A stretch of 8,321 bases of DNA from Mucilaginibacter sp. GTDB taxonomy: Bacteria; Bacteroidota; Bacteroidia; Sphingobacteriales; Sphingobacteriaceae. The stretch spans positions 1 to 8,321 of the forward strand of contig JAQBNY010000046.1 in assembly GCA_028288315.1 (NCBI GenBank), read 5' to 3'. The notes under the pieces were generated by a model that worked only from the letters and a program-made list of their open reading frames with translations, searched no databases and was not told where the DNA came from. Made by a program: the position numbers and the translations under genes. The number at the start of each line of letters is the position of its first letter. Positions within the stretch are counted from its first letter, which is position 1. Below are positions 1 to 5,909 of this stretch, piece by piece.

Positions 1-245
1 TGGCCGGATATCATGATGAAAGGAAGATCAGGTTTAATATTTAAACCCTCGGTCAATACTTCCATACCATCCATGCGGTTCATTTTAATATCGCACAGTA
101 TCAGGTCATAGTCGTTATTCCGAATCATTTCAAGGCCGTCAACACCATTGTCGGTATCTTCAACAATATAATCTTCGTATTCTAAAATCTCACGTAGTGT
201 GTTACGGATAGACCGTTCGTCATCAATTATTAAAATTTTTGCCAT
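1..245 (-). CDS. Response regulator, N-terminal receiver domain (C-terminus outside window)
   Basis: Partial gene: 81 complete codons from ATG at 245-243, then cut by the window edge. The protein opens MAKILIIDDERSIRNTLRE, a typical CheY-like receiver start. Visible features are the acidic pair D8/D9, the phosphoacceptor D52 in LILCDIKM, the DGMEVL segment after it, and S80 in MISG at the conserved Thr/Ser position. The conserved Lys and any output domain lie beyond the edge. From the family, such a protein is phosphorylated by a sensor kinase. The N-terminal wording resembles NtrC-type (sigma-54-dependent AAA+) regulators of Bacteroidota, but that is recall and inference because no AAA+ sequence is visible. 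One oddity is N56 four residues after the phosphoacceptor, where Pro is usual. The gene lies downstream of rnpB on the same strand but is separated from it by a terminator, so it probably has its own promoter in 246-331. Confidence 0.9.
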   Translation of the reverse strand, partial: MAKILIIDDERSIRNTLREILEYEDYIVEDTDNGVDGLEMIRNNDYDLILCDIKMNRMDGMEVLTEGLNIKPDLPFIMISG

Positions 246-331
246 GTACTTTTAAACTGAAAATAGGTAGAATGTTTATTTGGCTAATATATAAATTGTA
301 TAGTAAATTACACACTTTTAATTTTTAGGAT

Positions 332-369
332 AAAAAAAATAACCCTCCCGACTTTTACATCAGGAGGGT
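332..369 (-). terminator. Rho-independent terminator of rnpB
   Basis: Read leftward, a 7-bp stem (363-369 paired with 342-348, sequence ACCCTCC/GGAGGGT) is followed within three bases by eight consecutive T residues (339 to 332). The stem can extend by two further pairs after one mismatch. It sits immediately after the RNase P RNA 3' end and before the response-regulator start, so it ends rnpB transcription. Confidence 0.85.
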
Positions 370-373
370 ATAT

Positions 374-762
374 TGTACAGCAGCAAACCTGTAAGCCGGG
401 TTCTGTTTTCCCAAAGGGAATTTCTATCATTAATCTTGCCCTTTTATCGCTAAAAGGTTCAATCAACCTACCCATTCTGACGGCCTGCCGAAGCAGACAC
501 GGAAGCGAGCAGCTCCGCTTTCAGAACCTATTTGGTTTTTCAACTCCTGAGGTTTACCGCGATCCCGGTCGCCCGGAAAAGCCGTGAGCTCTTACCTCAC
601 GTTTTCACCCTTACCGCTGATAAATCAGAGGCGGTATCATTTCTGTGGCACTTGCTGTCGCCGGCTGTCAGCGCCTTCCCGTTAGGAAGCAGGATGCTCT
701 ATGTTGCCCGGACTTTCCTCCCTCCGCCAAAGCGAAGAGCGATAGAACGTTTTGCAACCACA
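374..762 (-). ncRNA. rnpB: RNase P RNA (bacterial class A, M1 RNA)
   Basis: This is the catalytic RNA of ribonuclease P, which trims the 5' leader of pre-tRNAs together with the RnpA protein. On the minus strand the universal 5' core GAGGAAAGTCCGGGC lies at 720-706 and the 3' core CAGAACCCGGCTTAC at 405-391. Between them, at about 610-582, is GGTGAAAACGTGAGG followed by GTAAGAGCTCACGG, whose GTGAG/CTCAC arms form the P12-type stem. The ends can pair as P1: GCAAA near 755-751 with TTTGC at 387-383, extendable with wobble pairs. Length is about 380-390 nt, normal for type A. The exact ends are uncertain by about 10 bases. If the -7 element at 768-761 is used, the 5' end is nearer 756. A possible 81-codon reading frame on the opposite strand inside this gene is not coding. 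Confidence 0.95.
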
Positions 763-768
763 AAGGTA
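761..768 (-). promoter_or_regulatory. Probable rnpB promoter -7 element
   Basis: Minus-strand TACCTTTG exactly fits the Bacteroidota -7 consensus TAnnTTTG and lies directly before the predicted 5' end of rnpB. The matching -33 TTG is not clear; only a T-rich stretch (TTTTTAC, about 795-789) is near the expected distance. That weak element overlaps the dyad at 776-801. Confidence 0.5.
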
Positions 769-775
769 GGGAAAT

Positions 776-801
776 AGTCGGAAAGTCTGTAAAAACCGAC
801 T
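776..801. repeat. Inverted repeat between cytochrome c gene and rnpB
   Basis: AGTCGG at 776-781 is complementary to CCGACT at 796-801, giving a 6-bp stem with a 14-base loop. It lies just after the cytochrome c stop codon and upstream of the rnpB -7 element. Read leftward it could end the cytochrome c transcript, but no strong T-run follows, so a standard intrinsic terminator is not demonstrated. It could equally be a binding site in the rnpB promoter. Confidence 0.4.
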
Positions 802-814
802 TATAGACGACCAT

Positions 815-1234
815 TTACTTACATTTCAATAAATCCTTATCTATTTGTTCAGAAGTAACAATTCCCATTTTATTACCAAATGAATTGGTAACGTAGGTAA
901 GTACTTTGGCAATATCAACGGGGGCAAGGTCTGTTGCAGGCATAGCACCCTCATAGCTTTTGCCATTTATAGTAATTATGGTTTCTTTAATACCATACTT
1001 TACCAAACAAGCTAATGCTGCTTTGTTGGTTTTAAGATAGGTAGCATCGGTTAGAGGAGGAATAAGATTTGATAATCCTTCGCCCTTTGCACTATGGCAG
1101 TTTTGGCACCTCTGCTCGTAAATGATCTTACCACCGTTATAATATCGCTGAAACTCCTGCTGTTCCTCGCTTTGGCAAGATGCAATTATAACAGATAGCA
1201 GTATTGCTACGGCACCAATTACCCTTAGTTTCAT
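815..1234 (-). CDS. Lipoprotein c-type cytochrome (monohaem)
   Basis: This 139-residue protein is an electron carrier of the class I cytochrome c type, anchored in the cell envelope. The N-terminus is a lipoprotein signal: a basic start, a hydrophobic stretch, then the lipobox IASC with the lipidated Cys at 20. The haem-binding motif CQNCH is at residues 43-47 (H47 is the axial ligand), followed by GEG and PPL at 51-61. The probable sixth ligand is M98 in EGAMP, at the usual distance. Two further cysteines, C76 and C138, are not explained by lipidation or haem attachment. The start codon overlaps the SCO stop by 4 bases (ATGA), which fixes the start and implies translational coupling. Being in a cluster with SCO suggests it passes electrons to, or helps assemble, a copper-containing oxidase; that role is inferred. 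The gene ends 50 bases before rnpB, which runs in the same direction. Confidence 0.92.
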   Translation of the reverse strand: MKLRVIGAVAILLSVIIASCQSEEQQEFQRYYNGGKIIYEQRCQNCHSAKGEGLSNLIPPLTDATYLKTNKAALACLVKYGIKETIITINGKSYEGAMPATDLAPVDIAKVLTYVTNSFGNKMGIVTSEQIDKDLLKCK

Positions 1235-1890
1235 TGAGCTATGTTTGTATTGGTCTCTGCAAGGAGGGTTTTAATATCAGCCCTTAACTTGTCAACCTGT
1301 TTTTCGTCGGTTCCGTCATAATAACCACGGATACGTTTTTGTTTGTCAATTAAAACAAACCATCCCTGGTGAACATAACCGCCGGGTGTGCCGCTATCTT
1401 CTTTAACGGCTACGAGGTAGCTTTTTTCTCCCAATTGATATGTTTCTTCTTTTTTGCCTTGTAGTAACCACCAGCTGTTCCCACTAATTCCAAGTTTATC
1501 AGCATATTTTTTTAGCACGGCAACGCTGTCATGCTTAGGGTCTATGGTATGCGATATAATCTTAAAGTCGCTTACGTTTTTATAATCATCATAAACCTTA
1601 AGCATGTTGCGGTGCATTATAGGGCAAATGGAAGGGCAGGTAGTAAAAAAGAAATCGGCCACGTATACATAGCCATTAAGGCTTTTGTTGGTAATGCTAT
1701 CGCCGTACTGGTTAACAAATTTAAATGAAGGAATGGTTTGATAAACCGAGTCAATAACTGTTTTACCGTTTACAACTTTACTTGCAGTATCCCGGTTACC
1801 ATAAATAGGAAGTTTAGGTGTATCGGCTGCGTTAAACTTACAGGCTGTATATAGTAATATGATGAATAGTGCCCCTGTCAGTTTCTTCAT
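1231..1890 (-). CDS. SCO1/SenC/PrrC-family copper chaperone lipoprotein
   Basis: This 219-residue thioredoxin-fold protein belongs to the SCO family, which delivers copper to, or reduces the thiols of, the CuA site of cytochrome c oxidase on the outer face of the inner membrane. The signal peptide ends in the lipobox YTAC (Cys17), so it is a lipoprotein rather than a membrane-spanning form. The copper ligands are all present: C85 and C89 in TTCPSICP, and H174 in VHQGW. The family segment SHTIDP (113-118) and a typical LIDKQKRIRGYYDG strand (180-193) support the call. It is joined to both neighbours by 4-base ATGA overlaps: its start overlaps the small lipoprotein stop, and its stop overlaps the cytochrome c start. 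Length is normal for bacterial SCO. It may alternatively act as a thiol oxidoreductase rather than a copper carrier; sequence alone does not decide. Confidence 0.95.
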   Translation of the reverse strand: MKKLTGALFIILLYTACKFNAADTPKLPIYGNRDTASKVVNGKTVIDSVYQTIPSFKFVNQYGDSITNKSLNGYVYVADFFFTTCPSICPIMHRNMLKVYDDYKNVSDFKIISHTIDPKHDSVAVLKKYADKLGISGNSWWLLQGKKEETYQLGEKSYLVAVKEDSGTPGGYVHQGWFVLIDKQKRIRGYYDGTDEKQVDKLRADIKTLLAETNTNIAQ

Positions 1891-2297
1891 TTGGTTTTGC
1901 TTTGTTTAATAAGATTATTTGATGATGTTATTGCTGTACTTAATTGTTTATCTATACTTTCAATCTGTTTCTTTTGATCGGTAAGGTAAGCCATGATCTC
2001 CTCATGCGATTTATTTTTGTTTTCAGCATCAAAGTTGTGCATCCAGTTTTCCATTTTAGTATCGGCGGTTTCTAACTCCGTGGCGAGTTTTATTGCCGCT
2101 GCTTTAAACGCCGTATCTTTTGTTTCTTTTAACAAAGTATCCAACTGCATTTTATTTATCATGATTAGCTCATCTTTTGACATAACGCGGTCATGGGTTT
2201 TTATTACGTCATTAAGCAGGTCCTTCTCTTGTTTCTTAGTATCTGTACAACTAAATAAGGCAATGCTTAACAGGGCGGCGGCAATTATTTTTTTCAT
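1887..2297 (-). CDS. Small helical lipoprotein of unknown function, first gene of the SCO cluster
   Basis: A 136-residue protein starting MKKIIAAALLSIALFSC, with a clear lipobox LFSC (Cys17), so it is exported and lipid-anchored. The rest is charged and predicted all-helical, rich in Lys, Asp, Glu and Gln, with few prolines or aromatics, consistent with a helical hairpin or coiled coil. It has paired Met/His positions: H35, M39, M46 and M50 in the first helix (THDRVM, MINKM), and M82, M86 and H87 around NWMHNFD in the second. I recall similar Bacteroidota proteins being labelled with the uninformative name 'viral A-type inclusion protein'; that name gives no function. The ATGA overlap with SCO implies a related role, perhaps copper handling or scaffolding of the SCO-cytochrome pair. 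This is inference only. The start is the only ATG giving a signal peptide. Confidence 0.85.
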   Translation of the reverse strand: MKKIIAAALLSIALFSCTDTKKQEKDLLNDVIKTHDRVMSKDELIMINKMQLDTLLKETKDTAFKAAAIKLATELETADTKMENWMHNFDAENKNKSHEEIMAYLTDQKKQIESIDKQLSTAITSSNNLIKQSKTK

Positions 2298-2326
2298 TGG
2301 TTGATATTTTAAATAACAAGACGTGG

Positions 2327-2791
2327 TTATTTGTTTAGTTGTCTTACATAATAGATATAATCTGTTACGGGTAGCTTGTCATTTTCATTACGCTTTATAA
2401 GCTGACCAATTTGTGCTCGCGTATGCGTACCATGATTAGTAACTTGTGTCAAAATATCGCATAAAGTATTCTCGAAATCATTACCTGTAGAGTTTTGATA
2501 ATGAATAATTTTATCAAAATCGCTTTCGTTCAACGCGTTTAAGAACGATATCCATTCATTGTGATTACTTTCAATAATACTTTCAAAGCTATTTGCTTCC
2601 CAATTGGGCCATGAGCTTACACCACTGGTATTAATACCTTTACAGCGAGCGAGCCAAAGTTGTCCCGCAGAAAGCATATGTGCCATTAGCTGAACAGGTT
2701 TACCACCTAAATTAGTTTTCAATATCATTTCGTTTATCTGTCTGTTAGTAAACTGATCATAATTAAATAAGCGAATAAAGTAGCTTTTCAT
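2327..2791 (-). CDS. DinB/DfsB-superfamily four-helix-bundle protein
   Basis: A 154-residue cytosolic protein of the DinB/YfiT-like superfamily, whose members are four-helix bundles that usually bind a metal through three histidines; some are thiol-dependent transferases, many have no known substrate. The N-terminus YFIRLFNYDQFTNRQ (4-18) and the second helix with H38 in LMAHMLSAGQLW fit the fold, as does the C-terminal NHGTHTRAQIGQL (119-131). In most relatives that motif is H-x-x-x-H; here H120 is kept but position 124 is Thr, and H123 sits one residue early, so the metal site may be altered. I chose ATG 2791; an in-frame ATG at 2839 would add 16 residues (MRYCLIINYSLL...) not expected in this family. 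It precedes the small lipoprotein by 29 bases on the same strand and may be cotranscribed, though no functional link is evident. Confidence 0.8.
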   Translation of the reverse strand: MKSYFIRLFNYDQFTNRQINEMILKTNLGGKPVQLMAHMLSAGQLWLARCKGINTSGVSSWPNWEANSFESIIESNHNEWISFLNALNESDFDKIIHYQNSTGNDFENTLCDILTQVTNHGTHTRAQIGQLIKRNENDKLPVTDYIYYVRQLNK

Positions 2792-2842
2792 GACGGTAAA
2801 AGTAAGCAACGAATAGTTAATTATTAGGCAGTACCGCATAAT

Positions 2843-2867
2843 TTATGTTAATAATTACATAATGTAA
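2843..2867. promoter_or_regulatory. Overlapping dyads in the dinB/beta-glucosidase intergenic region
   Basis: TTACATAATGTAA at 2855-2867 is a perfect 6-1-6 dyad, and it overlaps a second one, TTATGT (2843-2848) with ACATAA (2857-2862). The site lies about 50-75 bases upstream of the DinB start and 60-70 bases before a small ORF on the other strand. It has the size and symmetry of a dimeric repressor operator, but the DNA is A+T rich and chance is possible. No regulator gene is adjacent. Confidence 0.35.
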
Positions 2868-2926
2868 ACCACACATTAAGCTTATATAGGTGCTGTAAAT
2901 TAGCATAACATTTAAATCACAGTATT

Positions 2927-3016
2927 ATGAAACTGATAATCATGTTTTCAAGAGTAATTAGTGACTTTCGTGAGTGGCTTTTTTTAAAAAGCATGCGCTC
3001 ATCATTCAAACACTAA
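2927..3016 (+). CDS. Possible 29-residue small ORF, doubtful
   Basis: An ATG at 2927 opens a 29-codon frame ending TAA at 3014-3016. It encodes a basic, partly hydrophobic peptide that begins MKLIIMFSRVISDF and ends RSSFKH (six Lys/Arg against two acidic residues). A weak -7-like TAAATTAG lies at 2896-2903, about 24 bases before the ATG. No ribosome binding site or recognised family supports it. It lies 72 bases before the beta-glucosidase gene in the same direction and contains the self-complementary segment at 2977-2992. It could be a leader peptide, an independent small protein, or chance; chance is the most likely. Confidence 0.2.
   Translation: MKLIIMFSRVISDFREWLFLKSMRSSFKH
2972..3000. 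repeat. Self-complementary segment upstream of the beta-glucosidase gene
   Basis: GCTTTTT (2977-2983) and AAAAAGC (2986-2992) are inverted repeats around two bases, flanked by GAG (2972-2974) and CTC (2998-3000). As RNA it could form a short hairpin with an interior loop; as DNA it is an A-tract/T-tract palindrome. It is not followed by a T-run, so it is not a typical terminator. Confidence 0.35.
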
Positions 3017-3057
3017 ACGTTTTTTAACTGTAACGCTTTTTTTATACAATAATAATG

Positions 3058-3065
3058 TACATTTT
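3058..3065 (+). promoter_or_regulatory. Possible -7 element for the beta-glucosidase gene
   Basis: TACATTTT matches seven of the eight positions of TAnnTTTG and is followed by G at 3066. It lies 23 bases before the ATG at 3089. A T-tract at about 3036-3042 is at the -33 position, without a proper TTG. This would give a 5' leader of about 20 bases. Confidence 0.3.
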
Positions 3066-3088
3066 GGGCTTTATACCAGCTCAATTGC

Positions 3089-4444
3089 ATGACGCCTAAC
3101 ATCCACGATCCGCAACTTACAAAACAACTTTTTGGCGATGATTTTGCCTGGGGGGTATCCACTGCCGCACTGCAAACAGAAGGCTCCTGTGATATTGATG
3201 GTAAAGGCCCATCTATATGGGATACTTTTTCCACTAAAAAAGGTAAGATATTAGATAATGATAAGCCTACTGCAGCATGCGAATTTTATGAAAATTACGA
3301 ACGGGATATCGATCTTATAAAGGAGTTAAATATCCCCAATTTTCGTTTTTCTATATCATGGAGCCGCATATTGCCAACAGGTACCGGCAGTATTAACCAA
3401 GCAGGAATTGACCATTACAATAAGGTAATTAATTACTGCCTTGAACAAGGTATTGAACCATGGATAACTGTTTATCATTGGGATTTGCCACAAGCGCTTG
3501 AGGATAAGGGCGGCTGGACTAACCGTGCTATTGTAGCATGGTTCACTGAATTCACTACAGTTTGCGCACAAAGTTTTGGTGATCGTGTAAAAAACTGGAT
3601 GGTAATGAATGAGCCAGCCGTATTTACTGGCGCAGGTTACTTCTTAGGTATACATGCACCGGGTAAGAGAGGATTGCGGAATTTTTTACCAGCAGTGCAT
3701 CATACTGTGTTAAGTATAGTTGCAGGTGCTAAAGTTGTACGTAAGCTTTTGCCTCATGCTATAATTGGTACAACATTTTCCTGCTCATATATTGAGCCGT
3801 ATTCTGATAAGCTAAAAGATATTAACGCGGCTAAACGTGCTGATGCTTTAATAAACAGATTATTTATTGAACCCATTATAGGTATGGGTTACCCAACCAA
3901 CGAAGTTGTAGCCTTAAAGAGTATCTCAAAATATTACCAACCGGGTGATGAAGAAAATATATCGTTTGATTTTGATTTCATAGGATTGCAAAATTATACA
4001 CGGGAAATAGTTAAGTATTCGTTTTTTACCCCATACATTGGTGCCAGTTTGGTTAAAGCCGAAGATAGGAATGTGGAACTGACCGCTATGAGGTGGGAAG
4101 TATACCCGCCGGCTATTTATCAAATCATCAAAAAATTTAATGCTTACCCGCAGATTAAGAAAATATTGATCACCGAAAGCGGAGCGGCCTTTCCTGATCA
4201 GGTGGTTAATGGGCAGGTTGATGATCCTAAACGGATAACCTATTTACAAACCCATTTGCAACAAGTGTTAAAAGCTAAGCAGGAGGGGTATAAGGTGAGC
4301 GGTTATTTTGTGTGGACGCTTACTGATAATTTTGAATGGGCCGAAGGATATCGCCCAAGATTTGGATTGATATATATAGATTTTAAGACTCAGCAGCGTA
4401 TTATTAAAGGATCAGGAAAATGGTACGCTAACTTTTTGAGATAG
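3089..4444 (+). CDS. Family GH1 beta-glucosidase
   Basis: A 451-residue cytosolic glycoside hydrolase (no signal peptide) of family GH1, a TIM-barrel retaining enzyme that releases beta-linked glucose or galactose from oligosaccharides or glycosides. The N-terminal signature FAWGVSTAALQTEG is at 19-32 and contains the sugar-binding Q29. HWDLP is at 130-134. The acid/base is E175 in MNEP, and the nucleophile is E363 in ILITESGAAF. QNY (301-303) and DNFEWAEGY (413-421) complete the -1 site. E416 and W417 there point to a plain beta-glucosidase/galactosidase rather than a 6-phospho-beta-glucosidase. The usual E-N-G after the nucleophile is E-S-G here. Length is normal and the frame is intact. 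The start at 3089 places the signature at the expected distance; no Shine-Dalgarno is present. It stands alone, converging on the acyl-CoA dehydrogenase gene, with no transporter or SusCD pair alongside to indicate its substrate. Confidence 0.95.
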   Translation: MTPNIHDPQLTKQLFGDDFAWGVSTAALQTEGSCDIDGKGPSIWDTFSTKKGKILDNDKPTAACEFYENYERDIDLIKELNIPNFRFSISWSRILPTGTGSINQAGIDHYNKVINYCLEQGIEPWITVYHWDLPQALEDKGGWTNRAIVAWFTEFTTVCAQSFGDRVKNWMVMNEPAVFTGAGYFLGIHAPGKRGLRNFLPAVHHTVLSIVAGAKVVRKLLPHAIIGTTFSCSYIEPYSDKLKDINAAKRADALINRLFIEPIIGMGYPTNEVVALKSISKYYQPGDEENISFDFDFIGLQNYTREIVKYSFFTPYIGASLVKAEDRNVELTAMRWEVYPPAIYQIIKKFNAYPQIKKILITESGAAFPDQVVNGQVDDPKRITYLQTHLQQVLKAKQEGYKVSGYFVWTLTDNFEWAEGYRPRFGLIYIDFKTQQRIIKGSGKWYANFLR

Positions 4445-4510
4445 ATCTGCAGTTGTATCCACTCTGATAATGCATACTTATAAAGGTTGTTCCGTTAAGC
4501 CCGCTTTTTC

Positions 4511-5692
4511 CTATTTGAAAGCATCTTCTCCGGTAATATCCATGCCAGTTATCAATAGATGAATATCATGTGTGCCTTCATAGGTAATTACCGATTCAAG
4601 GTTCATCATATGTCGCATTATTGGATATTCTCCCGTAATTCCCATACCGCCTAATATCTGCCGGGCCTCGCGCGCTATGTTTATTGCTATTTCTACACTG
4701 TTGCGTTTAGCCATTGATATTTGTGCAGCCGTTGCACGATTCTCATTTTTTAAAGTTGCTAAGCGCCAAACCAGTAATTGTCCTTTTGTGATTTCTGTTA
4801 TCATTTCAGCCAGTTTCTTCTGTTGCAGTTGAAATCCTGCTATGGGTTTGCCAAACTGAACACGCTCTTTTGAATAGCGCAGGGCGGTATCGTAACAATC
4901 CATAGCTGCACCCAATGCCCCCCAGGCAATACCATAACGTGCCTGGTTGAGGCAACCTAACGGACCCTTTAATCCGGCTACATTTGGTAATAAGTTCTCT
5001 TTAGGTATTTTCACATTATCAAAAACCAACTCACCGGTAGCTGATGCACGTAACGACCATTTATTATGTGTGGTTGGCGTGGTAAAACCCTCCATACCGC
5101 GTTCTACAATTAACCCTCGTATTTTACCTGTTTCATCTTTTGCCCAAACAATGGCAATATCAGCAAAGGGGGCATTTGAGATCCACATTTTAGCGCCGTT
5201 TAACAGGTAGTGATCCCCTTTGTCTTTAATATTGGTGGTCATGCCACCAGGGTTTGACCCATGATCGGGTTCGGTTAATCCAAAACAACCCATTAATTCT
5301 CCGGCAGCTAATTTGGGCAGATATTTTTTCTTTTGCTCTTCTGAGCCATAAGCATTAATAGGGTACATCACCAATGATCCTTGTACTGATGATGTAGACC
5401 GCATCCCTGAATCGCCACGCTCAAGCTCCTGCATGATAATGCCATAAGCCATATAATCCATCCCAGCACCACCATATTCAACAGGTATGGTTGGGCCAAA
5501 GGCACCAATCTCAGCAAGTCCTTTTATCAGGTGCATCGGAAACTCCGCCCTTTGAGCATAATCTTCAATAACCGGGCTCAATTCTTTCTTTACCCAATCG
5601 CGTACACTTTTACGTATCAGCTTATGCTCTTCAGACAAAAGCTCATCTAATAAGTAATAATCAGGTGCTTCGTACAAGTCGGTTTTAGCCAT
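4511..5692 (-). CDS. gcdH: Glutaryl-CoA dehydrogenase-type acyl-CoA dehydrogenase
   Basis: A 393-residue FAD flavoprotein of the acyl-CoA dehydrogenase family. In glutaryl-CoA dehydrogenase the enzyme oxidises and decarboxylates glutaryl-CoA to crotonyl-CoA in lysine/tryptophan breakdown. The flavin/substrate signature CFGLTEPDHGSNPGGM is at 136-151. The C-terminal signature QILGGMGITGEYP (345-357) is intact. The catalytic base is E372 in ITYEGTHDIH, preceded by Y371. Residues E91, R98, S99 and SVQ (102-104), in the order ERGDSGMRSTSSVQ, align by spacing with the glutaryl-carboxylate pocket of human GCDH (E87, R94), which favours glutaryl-CoA over a plain fatty acyl-CoA. Whether it decarboxylates cannot be read from sequence. 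The gene stands alone, with its own -7 element at 5719-5712. Its 3' end converges on the beta-glucosidase gene across 66 bases with no clear terminator. Confidence 0.9.
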   Translation of the reverse strand: MAKTDLYEAPDYYLLDELLSEEHKLIRKSVRDWVKKELSPVIEDYAQRAEFPMHLIKGLAEIGAFGPTIPVEYGGAGMDYMAYGIIMQELERGDSGMRSTSSVQGSLVMYPINAYGSEEQKKKYLPKLAAGELMGCFGLTEPDHGSNPGGMTTNIKDKGDHYLLNGAKMWISNAPFADIAIVWAKDETGKIRGLIVERGMEGFTTPTTHNKWSLRASATGELVFDNVKIPKENLLPNVAGLKGPLGCLNQARYGIAWGALGAAMDCYDTALRYSKERVQFGKPIAGFQLQQKKLAEMITEITKGQLLVWRLATLKNENRATAAQISMAKRNSVEIAINIAREARQILGGMGITGEYPIMRHMMNLESVITYEGTHDIHLLITGMDITGEDAFK

Positions 5693-5711
5693 GGCGATAT
5701 AATTGGTTGGT

Positions 5712-5719
5712 CAAATATA
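5712..5719 (-). promoter_or_regulatory. Promoter -7 element of gcdH
   Basis: Minus-strand TATATTTG is an exact TAnnTTTG, 19 bases before the gcdH ATG (5692-5690), predicting a leader of about 15 bases. There is no clear TTG at the -33 distance; the nearest, at 5748-5746, is 26 bases away. Confidence 0.5.
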
Positions 5720-5740
5720 TTGATTTGAGAGCGACTTAAA

Positions 5741-5789
5741 TATGCCAAAATCGTTGTTTTTAAATACCAGAAGCCACTTTATGCCAAAA
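5741..5789. repeat. 10-bp direct repeats upstream of gcdH
   Basis: TATGCCAAAA occurs at 5741-5750 and again at 5780-5789, a 39-bp period. A degenerate third partial copy (TTAAATACCAGAA) lies between them at about 5760-5772. The repeats lie 22 to 70 bases upstream of the gcdH -7 element, a usual place for activator sites, and are the main structure in the 5693-5898 intergenic region. Whether they bind a protein is not shown. Confidence 0.4.
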
Positions 5790-5898
5790 AGCAGCTTTAA
5801 ACTGTTTAAACATATTTTTTGTAAGAAAACTTTTTCTAAAATTTTACAATAAATGAAGTACTGTCAATTTTAATCTCACCCAAAATCAAATAATCCCT

Positions 5899-5906
5899 TA
5901 CTTTTG
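5899..5906 (+). promoter_or_regulatory. -7 element directly before folB
   Basis: TACTTTTG is an exact TAnnTTTG ending three bases before the folB ATG at 5910. If used, transcription would begin at or just inside the start codon, giving a leaderless mRNA. No TTG is present at the -33 distance, so chance is possible. Confidence 0.4.
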
Positions 5907-5909
5907 ATT

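Noticed and set aside
532..777. Plus-strand open frame of 81 codons
   Set aside because: It lies almost entirely within rnpB on the opposite strand; the conserved RNA cores explain the sequence, and the peptide has no recognisable features.
1993..2304. Plus-strand open frame of 103 codons, Ser/Phe-rich
   Set aside because: It is antisense to the small lipoprotein gene, whose signal peptide, lipobox and ATGA coupling are convincing; the composition is that of an antisense shadow.
4445..4510. Terminator between the convergent beta-glucosidase and gcdH genes
   Set aside because: Only a 4-bp AAGC/GCTT match with a 2-base loop precedes the T-run near 4504; it is too weak to call.
4947..5210. Plus-strand open frame of 87 codons inside gcdH
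   Set aside because: It is antisense to the conserved middle of the acyl-CoA dehydrogenase, with no promoter or family match.
5720..5750. Sigma-54-type -24/-12 promoter suggested by TTTGGCATA upstream of gcdH
   Set aside because: The GG and GC dinucleotides are not 10 bases apart at either TTTTGGCATA copy, so the spacing rule fails.
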